From Pseudomonas sp. 31-12 (GTDB lineage Bacteria > Pseudomonadota > Gammaproteobacteria > Pseudomonadales > Pseudomonadaceae), in NCBI RefSeq assembly GCF_003151075.1, contig NZ_CP029482.1:1240001-1304000 (forward strand): a stretch of DNA of 64,000 nucleotides, written 5' to 3'. Under the pieces are notes generated by a model. It was given only the letters and a program-made list of their open reading frames with translations. It was not told where the DNA came from and made no database searches. Below are positions 44,072 through 52,979 of the stretch, piece by piece (position 1 is the first letter of the stretch; every line of letters begins with the position of its first letter). The position numbers and the translations under genes are program-made.

Positions 44072-44634
44072 TGATCACCAATCCACCTGAATCACACGAT
44101 GAAGAGCATCGCGGTGCCCGTGCGCATTTTCTTCAGGTGTTCCTGTCCCAGCGTTCGCAGATGGAAGCGCTGGTGAGTCGGCGTGTCGGCTGCCGAGCGA
44201 CCGCCGCCGACCTGGTCCAGGATTTGTTCCTGCGGTTCTGGCGGCGGCCGCTGGTGCAGGTCGAGGAGCTCAGCACTTACCTGTTGCGTTGCGCCGGCAA
44301 CATCGCCATCGACCATTTGCGCAGCGAAGGCACGCGGGTTCGGGTCAACGAAGGCTGGATGCCGGATCAACCGGACAGCCAGGGCAGCGAACCACAAGCG
44401 GCACTGGAGGCGGGCAACGATCTGCGTCACGTCGAAGCGGCGTTGCGCGCGTTGCCGGAGCGCACCCGGCAAATCTTTCTGCTCAACCGCATCCACGGGC
44501 GCAAATACGCCGAGATCGCCAAGGCCATGGGCCTGTCCCAAAGCGCCGTGGAAAAACATATGATGCGCGCCCTCGATGCCTGCAAGGCCAGCCTGCAGGA
44601 ACCGCCAACGCGCACGCCAAGGAAAGCACCGTGA
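44068..44634 (+). CDS. FecI-like ECF sigma factor (second)
   Basis: A 188-residue ECF sigma factor. Region 2 includes CRATAADLVQDLFLRFW and region 4 includes LPERTRQIFLLNRIHGRKYA with the DNA-reading helix LSQSAVEKHMMRAL. It differs clearly from the FecI at 41200. The start overlaps the DUF3325 stop, and ATG at 44071 is an alternative. It is followed, with a 4-base GTGA overlap, by its own anti-sigma gene. It should drive the receptor gene at 45836. Confidence 0.88.
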   Translation: MMITNPPESHDEEHRGARAHFLQVFLSQRSQMEALVSRRVGCRATAADLVQDLFLRFWRRPLVQVEELSTYLLRCAGNIAIDHLRSEGTRVRVNEGWMPDQPDSQGSEPQAALEAGNDLRHVEAALRALPERTRQIFLLNRIHGRKYAEIAKAMGLSQSAVEKHMMRALDACKASLQEPPTRTPRKAP

Positions 44635-45620
44635 ATCAGCTTGACCGCGTCATCCCGACGCCCGCTCAGGAGCAGGCCGCGCTTGCCTGGCTGAGCCTGC
44701 TGCACGACCAGCCCAGCGGCGGCGATCAACTCACGTTCAGCCGCTGGCTGCAGGCTGATCCCGCCCACGCCGAGGCTTACGCCCAGGCGCAAGTGCTGTG
44801 GGAATTGAGCGAAGAGCCGGCGCGAACCTTGGCCGACGAAGACGCGTTCGCCTTGCAGGGTTACCTCAGTGCCATGAACCGGTCCCGCCGCACCCGTGTG
44901 CGGCGCTGGACTGGCGCGCTGGCCATGGCCGCGTGCCTGGTGTTGATGATCGGCCTTGGCGCAGGTTGGCAGCCGACGCGCTGGATCGATGATCTGGGGG
45001 CGGACTACGTGTCTGCACCGGGGGAAATTCGCACCGTGACGCTGGCCGATCAGTCGCAAGTCACGCTGGATGCCGACAGCGCCATCGCCGTGGATTTCAG
45101 TCGCGGTGAGCGCCACGTCCAGCTGCGTCGCGGTGCCGGATTTTTCAGCGTGACCCACACGGGCGATCCGTTTGTGGTGGACGCTGAAAAGGGCCAGGCG
45201 CGGGTGCTGGGCACGCAGTTTGAAGTGCGCCTGCAACCCCATGGCGCGCAGGTCACGGTGCTGTCCGGGCGGGTCGGTGTGACCGCGGACAAGCACGCCG
45301 AGCAGCAGGTTCTGAGCGCTGGCCAGCAAGTGGCGTATGGCGAAGGCTCGGCGGAAAAACTGCATGCCGTCGACAGTGAAGCGCAGTTGGCGTGGCGTCA
45401 GGGCTGGCTCAATTACTACAAGGTCACCCTGGCCGAGGTGGTGCAGGATTTGGGGCGGTATTACCCGGGGCGGATTGTGTTGCTCAATGATGAACTGGCG
45501 GCGCGGCGGGTGAGTGGCAGTTTCCCCAGCAAGGATCCGCAGGCGGTGTTGAGTTCGTTGCAAGGTGTGTTGGGGTTTGAGCAGACCAGCGTTTTGGGGC
45601 ACCTGATTATTTTGCGGTGA
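44631..45620 (+). CDS. FecR-like anti-sigma regulator (second)
   Basis: A 329-residue membrane regulator starting with GTG. It has the N-terminal sigma-binding segment (ALAWLSLLHDQPSGGDQLTF and RWLQADPAHAEAYAQA), one transmembrane helix near 90-110 (GALAMAACLVLMIGLGAGW), the periplasmic FecR domain (VTLADQSQVTLDADSAIAVD and RGAGFFSVTH), and a C-terminal secretin/STN-like end (LGRYYPGRIVLLND). The start was set by the GTGA overlap with the sigma gene. Translational coupling keeps sigma and anti-sigma in proportion. Confidence 0.9.
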   Translation: MNQLDRVIPTPAQEQAALAWLSLLHDQPSGGDQLTFSRWLQADPAHAEAYAQAQVLWELSEEPARTLADEDAFALQGYLSAMNRSRRTRVRRWTGALAMAACLVLMIGLGAGWQPTRWIDDLGADYVSAPGEIRTVTLADQSQVTLDADSAIAVDFSRGERHVQLRRGAGFFSVTHTGDPFVVDAEKGQARVLGTQFEVRLQPHGAQVTVLSGRVGVTADKHAEQQVLSAGQQVAYGEGSAEKLHAVDSEAQLAWRQGWLNYYKVTLAEVVQDLGRYYPGRIVLLNDELAARRVSGSFPSKDPQAVLSSLQGVLGFEQTSVLGHLIILR

Positions 45621-45629
45621 GGCTACCGG

Positions 45630-45702
45630 CGTCTTCGCGAGCAAGCCCGCTCCCACAGTTGGAATGCATTCCCCTGTGGGAGCGGGCTTGCTCGCGAAGG
45701 CG
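45630..45702. repeat. REP pair (inverted)
   Basis: TTCGCGAGCAAGCCCGCTCC then the inverted copy ending GCTTGCTCGCGAAG, with a short AT-richer centre (GTTGGAATGCATTCCCC). It separates the anti-sigma gene from the receptor gene. Confidence 0.85.
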
Positions 45703-45835
45703 CCAGATCAAACACCACTGAGCCCCAACTAAATTATTTTCAAAATTATGGTGAGGTAAACCCGATCCCCATCCGTGTAGTGACTGAAACTGCGAGTCAT
45801 TCGCATCCCGTAGGTTCTACACAGGTCATTGAGCA

Positions 45836-48265
45836 ATGAAGTCCAGGGCAAAATCGGGTTCGGTCAAACAGTGGTTGGGTGCTTCTGCACTGTGTATCTC
45901 GGCGTTGGCCTTGCTGCCATCGAGCGTCGCATCCGCCGCTGAGGCGGCCAACACGCAGCCGCTTACGCAGTTCAGTTTTGCTATCGCTGCCAAGCCGCTG
46001 CCCCAGGCCTTGAGCGACTTCAGCAGGGTCACTGGCATCAGCGTGGTCTACACCGATGAAGCGCCGTACGGTCTCACCGCCCCGGCGGTCAATGGCCAGT
46101 TGAACGCCGAGCAGGCCCTGCAGCGTTTGCTCGGCGGTTCGGGTTTCACCTTCCGCCGTAGCGACGCCCACACCCTGGTGCTTGAACCGCTGCCCACCGC
46201 CGGCACGTTGAATCTGGGCACCACCACCATCAACTCGGTGGCCGATCAAACCATGAGCTATCAGCCGCCGCCCACCAGTTCGGTGATGCGCTCGTCGGCC
46301 TTGCTCCAGGAAATCCCGCAGACCGTCAACGTCATCCCGGCCCAGGTGATTCGCGATCAGGCACCGCGCAATCTGGATGACGCGCTGGCCAACGTCAGCG
46401 GCATCACTCAGGGCAACACGCTGGCGAGCACCCAGGATTCGGTGATGACCCGCGGCTTCGGCGACAACCGCAACGGCTCGATCATGCGCGACGGCATGCC
46501 GATCGTGCAGGGCCGAGGCATGAACGCGACCGTGGACCGGGTCGAAGTGCTCAAGGGCCCGGCCTCGCTGCTGTACGGTATTCAGGACCCGGGCGGCGTG
46601 GTCAACATGGTCAGCAAGAAACCCGAACTGGAGCAATACAACGCCCTGACGCTGCGCGGTTCGACCTACGGCGACGGTAAAAACGGCAGCGGCGGCGGCC
46701 TCGACAGCACCGGCGCCCTTGGTGATTCCGGTTTCGCTTACCGCATGGTGCTGGACCACGAAGACGAAGATTACTGGCGCAACTTCGGCACTCACCGCGA
46801 GACGCTGGTGGCGCCGTCGCTGGCTTGGTTCGGCGAAAGCACCAAGCTGTTGTTCTCCTACGAACACCGCGAGTTCCTGACCCCGTTCGACCGCGGCACG
46901 GTCATCGACCCGCGCACCAATCACCCGTTGGACATCTCGCGCAATGAGCGCTTGGACGAGCCGTTCAACAACATGGAAGGCCGCTCGGACCTGTACCACT
47001 TCGAGGCTGATCACGAGCTCAACGACAACTGGAACGCCCACTTCGGCTACAGCTGGAACCGTGAAACCTACGACGCCAGCCAAGTGCGCGTCACCGCCAT
47101 CGACACCCGACGCGGCACGCTGACCCGCAGCATGGACGGCACCCAGAACGCGATCAGCACCGACCGTTTCACCACCGCCAGCCTTGAAGGCAAGGTGAAC
47201 GCGCTGGGCATGCAGCATGACCTGGTGTTCGGCGTCGATGACGAATACCGCAAGATCTACCGCGAAGACCTGATCCGCCAGAGAAGCCTGAGCACCTTCA
47301 GCTACGTCAACCCGGTCTATGGCCGCGAGGTCGCCGGCACCACGGTCAGCCCGGCGGACAGCGCGCAGACCGATGAGCTGCGCAGCGATTCGATCTTCCT
47401 GCAGGACTCGATCCACCTCACCGATCAATGGATTTTCGTCGCGGGCGCACGCTTTCAGGAATACGACCAGTACGCCGGCAAAGGCGTGCCGTTCCAGGCC
47501 AACACCGACAGCAACGGCCAAAAGTGGGTACCGCGCGCCGGTCTGGTCTATCGCTTCACCGATGAACTGTCGTTCTACGGCAGCTACACCGAATCGTTCA
47601 AACCCAACTCGACCATCGCGCCATTGAGCGGCAGCAGCACCGTGCTCGACGGCAGCGTGGCGCCGGAAGAGGCCAAGTCCTGGGAACTCGGCGCCAAGCT
47701 CGACATGCCGGGCCGCGTGACCGGTAACGTCGCGCTGTTCGACATCAAGAAACGCAACGTGCTGGTGGCCAACTCCGAAGGTCCGGTGACGATCTACAGC
47801 GCCGCCGGCGAAGTGCGCTCCCGTGGTCTGGAAGTGGACTTGACCGGCCAGCTCAGCGATCGCTGGAGCATGATCGGCAGCTATGCCTACACCGACGCCG
47901 AAGTCACCGAAGACCCGGTTTACAAGGGCAAAAAACTGCAAAACGTCGCGAAGAACAGTGGCTCGTTGTCGGCGGTCTATGACTTCGGGACCATTGTCGG
48001 CGGCGATCAATTGCGGGTCGGTGCAGGCGCGCGGTATGTCGGCGAGCGGGCGGGTAATGCCGTCAACGATTTCGACCTGCCGAGCTACACCGTGGCCGAT
48101 GCCTTCGCGACCTACGACACCAAGGTTGAAGGGCAGAAGGTCAAGTTTCAGCTCAACGTGAAGAACCTGTTTGACCGCACGTACTACACCTCGGCGGCGA
48201 GCCGGTTCTTTGTGTCGATGGGGGATTCGCGTCAGATTTCACTGTCCAGCACGTTGGAGTTCTGA
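45836..48265 (+). CDS. TonB-dependent siderophore receptor with signalling domain (FoxA/FiuA-like)
   Basis: An 809-residue outer-membrane receptor. The signal peptide ends near residue 34 (VASAAEA). An STN domain follows (about 46-118, FSFAIAAKPLPQALSDFSRV), then the TonB-box/plug start (SALLQEIPQTVNVIPAQVIR; VEVLKGPASLLYGIQDPGG) and a barrel ending in SLSSTLEF. The sequence type resembles hydroxamate siderophore receptors such as FoxA and FiuA, but I cannot name the ligand. The signalling domain ties it to the sigma/anti-sigma pair directly upstream. A weakly Fur-like AT-rich stretch is seen near 45730-45750. Confidence 0.88.
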   Translation: MKSRAKSGSVKQWLGASALCISALALLPSSVASAAEAANTQPLTQFSFAIAAKPLPQALSDFSRVTGISVVYTDEAPYGLTAPAVNGQLNAEQALQRLLGGSGFTFRRSDAHTLVLEPLPTAGTLNLGTTTINSVADQTMSYQPPPTSSVMRSSALLQEIPQTVNVIPAQVIRDQAPRNLDDALANVSGITQGNTLASTQDSVMTRGFGDNRNGSIMRDGMPIVQGRGMNATVDRVEVLKGPASLLYGIQDPGGVVNMVSKKPELEQYNALTLRGSTYGDGKNGSGGGLDSTGALGDSGFAYRMVLDHEDEDYWRNFGTHRETLVAPSLAWFGESTKLLFSYEHREFLTPFDRGTVIDPRTNHPLDISRNERLDEPFNNMEGRSDLYHFEADHELNDNWNAHFGYSWNRETYDASQVRVTAIDTRRGTLTRSMDGTQNAISTDRFTTASLEGKVNALGMQHDLVFGVDDEYRKIYREDLIRQRSLSTFSYVNPVYGREVAGTTVSPADSAQTDELRSDSIFLQDSIHLTDQWIFVAGARFQEYDQYAGKGVPFQANTDSNGQKWVPRAGLVYRFTDELSFYGSYTESFKPNSTIAPLSGSSTVLDGSVAPEEAKSWELGAKLDMPGRVTGNVALFDIKKRNVLVANSEGPVTIYSAAGEVRSRGLEVDLTGQLSDRWSMIGSYAYTDAEVTEDPVYKGKKLQNVAKNSGSLSAVYDFGTIVGGDQLRVGAGARYVGERAGNAVNDFDLPSYTVADAFATYDTKVEGQKVKFQLNVKNLFDRTYYTSAASRFFVSMGDSRQISLSSTLEF

Positions 48266-48285
48266 CCGAAAACCGCGTCATCGTT

Positions 48286-48354
48286 CTTCGCGAGCAAGCC
48301 CGCTCCCACAGGGAAACGCATTCCAAATGTGGGAGCGGGCTTGCTCGCGAAAGC
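48286..48354. repeat. REP pair (inverted)
   Basis: TTCGCGAGCAAGCCCGCTCC and its inverted copy about 35 bp further on, between the convergent receptor and AraC genes. Confidence 0.85.
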
Positions 48355-48383
48355 GGCCTCCCAGCCACTGCAGATCTGCAGTT

Positions 48384-49259
48384 CTAACGCAAAAACGCCT
48401 GACGATATTCCCCAGGCGTCCCACCCAAAACCTGCCGAAACCGATTGGTGAAATGACTTGCACTGGCAAACCCGCACGCCAATGCAATCTCCCCCAGAGG
48501 CTGCGAAGTCGAACGCAACAACTCCTGCGCCCGACTCAATCGCCGCGCCAACACATACTGATGCGGCGGCAAGCCAAAGCTCTCCCGGAACATCCGCGCG
48601 AAATGATATTCCGACAGCGCACACAGCGCCGCCAATTGACCCAGGCTGATCGCCTCGGCCAATTGATTGTCGATGAACTCCACCAACTGCCGCCGCTGAT
48701 GCGCCGCCAGTCCACCCTTGAGCCGCAAGCCCTCACGCATCCCGACCTGGCCGAGCAACACGTGGCTGAGCATTTCGTGAGCGAGGCTGCTGGTGAGCAA
48801 GCGCTCGCCGGGTTCGTCCCAGTTGAGCGTGAGCATCTGCCGAAAGCGCCGGGCTTGTGCCGGGTCATCAAGAAAAGTCGCTTCGCGCAATTGCAGTTCG
48901 CGCGGCTCGCGGTCCAGCAGCGTGACGCAGCCGAGGGCGAATTGCTCGGGGCTGAAATACACGTGGGCCAGGCGAATGTCGCCGTTGATTACCCAGCCTG
49001 ACTGATGCTCGGCCGGCAGGATGCACAGCTTGTCCGGGCCGCCCTTGGTGCCGGGCTGGTCGCGACGGAAAGTGCCGGTGCCGCCGGCGATGTAGCAGGA
49101 CAAGGTGTGGTGGCTTGGCGCCTCATAGTCCTGGGCATCGTGATGGTTGCTCCACAAGGCTGCAGCCATGCCGTCACCGAGCTCGGCGCTGTGCTCGAGG
49201 CGAGCATTGGGCGAGCGGTTGAGGGCTTGAAAGACTTGCAGGGTTTCCAGTGCGGGCAT
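48384..49259 (-). CDS. AraC-family transcriptional regulator
   Basis: A 291-residue regulator with an N-terminal cupin-like sensor region (SHHTLSCYIAGGTGTFRR; SGWVINGDIRLAHVYFSPEQ) and the C-terminal AraC DNA-binding domain with two helix-turn-helix units (LAALCALSEYHFARMFRESF; LGEIALACGFASASHFTNRF), ending GGTPGEYRQAF. The start at 49259 follows GGAGAAAG. It is divergent from the DMT transporter gene, which may be a target. It converges with the siderophore receptor gene but shows no specific link with iron (PchR-like features are not evident). Confidence 0.82.
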   Translation of the reverse strand: MPALETLQVFQALNRSPNARLEHSAELGDGMAAALWSNHHDAQDYEAPSHHTLSCYIAGGTGTFRRDQPGTKGGPDKLCILPAEHQSGWVINGDIRLAHVYFSPEQFALGCVTLLDREPRELQLREATFLDDPAQARRFRQMLTLNWDEPGERLLTSSLAHEMLSHVLLGQVGMREGLRLKGGLAAHQRRQLVEFIDNQLAEAISLGQLAALCALSEYHFARMFRESFGLPPHQYVLARRLSRAQELLRSTSQPLGEIALACGFASASHFTNRFRQVLGGTPGEYRQAFLR

Positions 49260-49396
49260 GATCGCTTTCTCTCCGACGCCTTGCATCCTACTCCGTAGAC
49301 TTTGCGCTGCCAGCCTCTGCCACGACAAAAGCGCAAGTTTATGCAAGTGCGCCCACGATCAGCGCAGCACACTGGATCCCTAATCAGGCAATGCAC

Positions 49397-49507
49397 TGTG
49401 GCGAGGGAGCTTGCTCCCGCTTGAGTGCGCAGCACTCACAATAACTGGAGAAACTTGCCAGGATGGGGCCGCTACGCAGCCCGGCGCGAGCAAGCTCGCT
49501 CGCCACA
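49397..49507. repeat. REP pair (TGGCGAGGGAGC type)
   Basis: A TGTGGCGAGGGAGCTTGCTC arm at 49397 and a partial inverse GAGCAAGCTCGCTCGCCACA ending at 49507. It lies between the divergent AraC and DMT genes, so it probably overlaps their promoter region. Confidence 0.78.
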
Positions 49508-49535
49508 CCGCATTGCCCATTCCGGAGCTGTCGCC

Positions 49536-50438
49536 ATGAACCTTTCGTTGTACTTGTTGACCGTGCTGATCTGGGGCACCACCTGGATTGCCTTGAAATG
49601 GCAGCTGGGCGTGGTGGCCATTCCCGTGTCGATCGTCTATCGCTTCGGCCTTGCTGCGCTGGTGCTGTTCGTCCTGTTGCTGCTCAGCCGACGCCTGCAA
49701 GTGATGAACCGTCGCGGGCATTTGATCTGTCTGGCTCAGGGACTGTGCCTGTTCTGCATCAACTTCATGTGCTTCCTGACCGCCAGTCAGTGGATACCCA
49801 GCGGTCTGGTCGCCGTGGTGTTTTCCACCGCCACGTTGTGGAATGCACTCAATGCGCGGGTGTTCTTCGGCCAGAAAATCGCCCGCAACGTGTTGATGGG
49901 CGGTGCACTGGGTTTGTTCGGCCTTGGCTTGCTGTTCTGGCCCGAGTTGGCCGGTCATACCGCCAGCCCGGAAACCTTGCTCGGCCTGGGTTTGGCGCTG
50001 CTCGGCACCCTGTGTTTCTCGGCCGGCAACATGCTCTCGAGCCTGCAACAGAAGGCCGGTTTGAAGCCGCTGACCACCAACGCCTGGGGCATGGCGTATG
50101 GCGCTGCGATGTTGTCGGTGTGGTGCCTGGTCAGGGGCATTCCATTCGACATGGAATGGAACGCGCGCTATATCGGCTCGCTGCTGTACCTAGTGATTCC
50201 GGGTTCGGTCATCGGCTTCACCGCGTACTTGACGCTGGTCGGGCGTATGGGGCCGGAGCGAGCGGCCTATTGCACCGTGCTGTTCCCGGTCGTGGCACTG
50301 AATGTCTCGGCATTTGCCGAAGGTTATCAATGGACCGCACCGGCATTGGTCGGGTTGGTGTTGGTGATGCTGGGCAACGTGCTGGTCTTTCGCAAGCCCA
50401 GGGCGCGAGTGTTGCAGCGGACTGGCAATCTGGTCTGA
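49536..50438 (+). CDS. DMT-superfamily transporter (EamA)
   Basis: A 300-residue inner-membrane protein with ten hydrophobic helices in two EamA repeats (first from MNLSLYLLTVLIWGTTWIAL, second from about residue 145, LLGLGLALLGTLCFSAGNML). The conserved WGTTW motif of the first helix is present. Family members export amino acids, metabolites or toxic compounds. No substrate can be inferred from sequence alone. The start at 49536 follows GGAG. A longer frame from 49425 would run through the REP. Confidence 0.83.
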   Translation: MNLSLYLLTVLIWGTTWIALKWQLGVVAIPVSIVYRFGLAALVLFVLLLLSRRLQVMNRRGHLICLAQGLCLFCINFMCFLTASQWIPSGLVAVVFSTATLWNALNARVFFGQKIARNVLMGGALGLFGLGLLFWPELAGHTASPETLLGLGLALLGTLCFSAGNMLSSLQQKAGLKPLTTNAWGMAYGAAMLSVWCLVRGIPFDMEWNARYIGSLLYLVIPGSVIGFTAYLTLVGRMGPERAAYCTVLFPVVALNVSAFAEGYQWTAPALVGLVLVMLGNVLVFRKPRARVLQRTGNLV

Positions 50439-50466
50439 CAAATCTGGAGGTCGAGCGCGTTACTGT

Positions 50467-50976
50467 TCAGCGCTCAATCTTTAATGCGATATACATCAGT
50501 AACGGCAACATGAAATCGACAATATGCCGAGCCCAATCCTTGGCATTCCATGTTTGCGATCTATCCATGTCGAACCATTCGACGCCCACGACCTGCAAAC
50601 AGACGTAATAGATGAATAAACCGATCAATAGACCCATTATCGAGAATTTTTTTGCTTCATGGAATTCGCAGGCCGACGCATGCAGTTTTCGATAAAGGTG
50701 ATAAGTGCCGACCAGGCAGTAAACGGTGTAGGTCACTTCGAGGGTGATGATGAGCCAGTAAATGCGATGGTGCAGCATGGGCGAAGTAATGGCCCGGTAG
50801 GTTGTTCGTTCATTGTTGTTGGTCGTGTCCATGCTCAGGACATGGGCAACATATTCGTAGTTCGTGGTGTAGTCGGTGAAGTTGCTATACATCACCAAAA
50901 GTCCAAAAAAGCTTATATAAGCCATCAGTGCAATCTTGCTGATTCTGATGATCTTTTCAGTTGTGTAGTTGTTCAA
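50467..50976 (-). CDS. DUF2165 family membrane protein
   Basis: A 169-residue inner-membrane protein with four hydrophobic helices (about 12-30, 70-92, 108-130, 146-164). The family signature is clear: FSNxTDYxxN-like MYSNFTDYTTNYEYVAHVLS, MDTT, YRAITSPMLHHRIYWLIIT, and GVEWFDMDRSQTWN. No ATG exists near the expected start. TTG at 50976 has a GGAGAA site and gives a family-like N-terminus, while a TTG at 51015 is a weaker option. The gene is AT-richer than neighbours. The role is unknown. Confidence 0.78.
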   Translation of the reverse strand: MNNYTTEKIIRISKIALMAYISFFGLLVMYSNFTDYTTNYEYVAHVLSMDTTNNNERTTYRAITSPMLHHRIYWLIITLEVTYTVYCLVGTYHLYRKLHASACEFHEAKKFSIMGLLIGLFIYYVCLQVVGVEWFDMDRSQTWNAKDWARHIVDFMLPLLMYIALKIER

Positions 50977-51081
50977 GTTGATGGTTCTCCATGTACATAG
51001 TCCGGGGTCGGGCAAGTAAAGGAGAGTCTAAAGTGCTTAACTTTTTTTCGTCGGTTGACTGAATTGCAAGTTGTGTAAAGA

Positions 51082-51115
51082 AACGGGCAGACACTTATAG
51101 TGTCTGCCCGTTTTA
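51082..51115 (-). terminator. Terminator of the hydroxyacid dehydrogenase gene
   Basis: Arms AACGGGCAGACACT and AGTGTCTGCCCGTT, T-rich on both sides, directly after the minus-strand stop at 51117. Confidence 0.87.
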
Positions 51116-51116
51116 G

Positions 51117-52091
51117 TCAGCCTTTCCAGACTTGCGGATTGACCAGATCCTGTGGCCGCTCGCCCAGCAGAGCGCTGCGCAGGTTACCCAGCGCGCGGTT
51201 GGCCATGGCTTCGCGGGTTTCATGGGTGGCGGAGCCGATATGCGGCAATGTCACCGCGTTTTTCAGCTGGAACAACGGCGACTCGGCCAGTGGTTCTTTC
51301 TCGTAGACGTCAAGCCCCGCGCCGCGAATGCGGTTGTTTTGCAGCGCTTCGATCAGGGCAGGTTCATCGACGACCGGGCCGCGGGCGATGTTGACGAGGA
51401 TGGCGCTTGGCTTCATCAGGGCCAGTTCGCGGTGGCTGATCAGGTGTCGGGTTTTTTCGCTGAGCGGGACGACCAGGCAGACGAAATCGGCTTCGGCCAG
51501 CAGTTCGTCAAGGCTGCGGAATTGCGCGCCGAGTTCTTGTTCCAGCTGAGTCTTGCGGCTGTTGCCGCTGTAGAGGATCGGCATGTTGAAGCCCAGGCGA
51601 CCTCGACGGGCAATGGCGGCGCCGATGTTGCCCATGCCGACGATGCCCAGGGTTTTGCCGTGTACATCGCAGCCAAACAGCGGTGCGCCGACGGTGGCTT
51701 GCCATTGGCCGGCCTTGGTCCAGGCATCGAGTTCGGCGACGCGGCGGGCGCTGCTCATGAGCAGGGCGAAGGCCAGGTCGGCGGTGCTTTCGGTGAGGAC
51801 GTCTGGGGTGTTGGTCAGCATGATCCCGCGTTCGTTGAAGTAGGCAACGTCGTAGTTGTCGTAGCCGACGGAGACGCTGGAGACGACTTCGAGTTTGGCG
51901 GCGTTTTCCAGTTGCGCGCGGCCGAGTTTGCGACCGACGCCGATCAGGCCGTGGGCGTGGGGCAGGGCTTCGTTGAATTGGGCGTTGATGTCGCCGTTTT
52001 TCGGGTTGGGGACGATGACGTTGAAGTCTTGCTTGAGGTGTTCGACCATTTCCGGGGTGACGCGGCTGAAGGCGAGGACGGTCTTTTTCAT
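51117..52091 (-). CDS. ghrB: D-2-hydroxyacid dehydrogenase (GhrB/2-ketogluconate reductase-like)
   Basis: A 324-residue NAD(P)H-dependent reductase. The NAD motif is GMGNIGAAIARR (near 155). The catalytic arginine lies in NIARGPVVDE, the glutamate in DVYEKEP and the histidine in PHIGSATHETR. It resembles E. coli GhrB, which reduces glyoxylate, hydroxypyruvate and 2-keto-gluconate. The start at 52091 gives MKKTVLAFSRVTPE, and a longer frame from 52130 lacks support. It stands alone with its own terminator. Confidence 0.86.
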   Translation of the reverse strand: MKKTVLAFSRVTPEMVEHLKQDFNVIVPNPKNGDINAQFNEALPHAHGLIGVGRKLGRAQLENAAKLEVVSSVSVGYDNYDVAYFNERGIMLTNTPDVLTESTADLAFALLMSSARRVAELDAWTKAGQWQATVGAPLFGCDVHGKTLGIVGMGNIGAAIARRGRLGFNMPILYSGNSRKTQLEQELGAQFRSLDELLAEADFVCLVVPLSEKTRHLISHRELALMKPSAILVNIARGPVVDEPALIEALQNNRIRGAGLDVYEKEPLAESPLFQLKNAVTLPHIGSATHETREAMANRALGNLRSALLGERPQDLVNPQVWKG

Positions 52092-52185
52092 GGGAGGAGG
52101 GCTCGTCGGGGCTTGGTGAATGCCAAGCACGCTAACATTCTTCTCCGTTGTTGTGCGAGTCTGCGGATTGACCGGGAGTTTCTGT

Positions 52186-52208
52186 GGGAGCTGGCTTGCC
52201 AGCGATGG
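52186..52208. repeat. Single REP half-unit
   Basis: GTGGGAGCTGGCTTGCCAGC followed by GATGG, the same core as the tandem array further right, in the 888-bp gap between the dehydrogenase gene and the first DUF6124 copy. Confidence 0.7.
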
Positions 52209-52261
52209 CGGCCTTCGGGCCGACCATGTTGTGGTTGACCGGGTACATATCCATTCCTGCG

Positions 52262-52598
52262 GTTACGGCGGCTGGCGGTTTCGCCCTTACGGCGACTCAC
52301 TTTTTTTTCAAACGCCAAAAAAAAGTAAGCAAAAAAAGGCTCGCCCCAAACGTCCGGCCCCTCGCCTGGGCTCGGCGTTCCTTCGCTCCGGTATCCATCC
52401 GGGGACACTGCCCTCCGGTCTGCTTCGCGACGACCTACATGCAGCGTGTTCGACTGCGTCGAACGGCGCTGCGCGCCACTCCCCGGATGAACACCTCCAC
52501 TCAGCCTCCCGACGGGGCGGGTGGATCAAGATCAAGAGCTGCAGGCGAGCTAACGCTCGGCCTGATGAGTGGTGAGAAGCGCTTGGTGTACGCCGATC
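52262..52598. repeat. Dispersed Pseudomonas intergenic repeat, long copy
   Basis: A stretch with a low-complexity head (GACTCACTTTTTTTTCAAAC, then A-runs), a GC-rich body and the tail GATCAAGATCAAGAGCTGCA followed by GGCGAGCTAACGCTCGGCCT. The tail occurs again at 53711-53790. I recall closely similar blocks between genes in many Pseudomonas genomes, where they are sometimes mis-annotated as ORFs. No real gene is seen in it. Function is unknown. Confidence 0.6.
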
Positions 52599-52599
52599 C

Positions 52600-52975
52600 A
52601 TTGTGGGAGCTGGCCTGCCAGCGATGGCGGCCCGACAGCCGACCAATATCTTGCAGGTATACACCAAACCCCTGTGGGAGCTGGCCTGCCAGCGATGGCG
52701 GCCTGACAGCCGACCAATATCTTGCAGGTATACGCCGAACCCCTGCGGGAGCTGGCCTGCCAGCGATGGCGGCCTGACAGCCGACCAATTTCTTGCAGGT
52801 GAACACCAAACCCTGTGGGAGCTGGCTTGCCTGCGATGGCGGCCTGACAGCCGATCAATCTCTTGCAGATGTACGCCGAACCCTTGTAGGAGTGAGCCTG
52901 CTCGCGATGGCGGAGTGTCAGACGACATCAATGCTGGATGTCAGACCGCCATCGCGGGCAAGCCCGGCTCCTACA
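52600..52975. repeat. Tandem REP array with 71-bp period
   Basis: Four units carry GGGAGCTGGCCTGCCAGCGA (GGGAGC at 52605, 52676, 52747 and 52817; steps of 71, 71 and 70) joined by the spacer CTGACAGCCGACCAATATCT. A fifth, variant unit (AGGAGTGAGCCTGCTCGCGA) lies one period on and is paired with an inverted copy ending near 52975. The corresponding place in the second duplication copy (53790-53958) holds only one spacer unit. Confidence 0.85.
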
Positions 52976-52979
52976 GGTA

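Noticed and set aside
45797..48010. A 737-codon frame antisense to the siderophore receptor gene
   Set aside because: The receptor on the plus strand is unmistakable. The antisense product is a His/Gln/Arg/Val-rich shadow without motifs.
48171..49001. A 276-codon plus-strand ORF opposite the AraC gene
   Set aside because: It starts inside the receptor gene, crosses a REP pair and is antisense to a conserved AraC regulator.
52308..52931. A 207-codon minus-strand ORF and others in the REP array
   Set aside because: They run through direct repeats in several frames (repetitive GRHRWQASSHR peptides) and have no ribosome-binding site.
52600..52975. CRISPR-like regular array
   Set aside because: The 71-bp period arises because both the REP core and its spacer repeat. 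Spacers are not unique and no cas gene is present.
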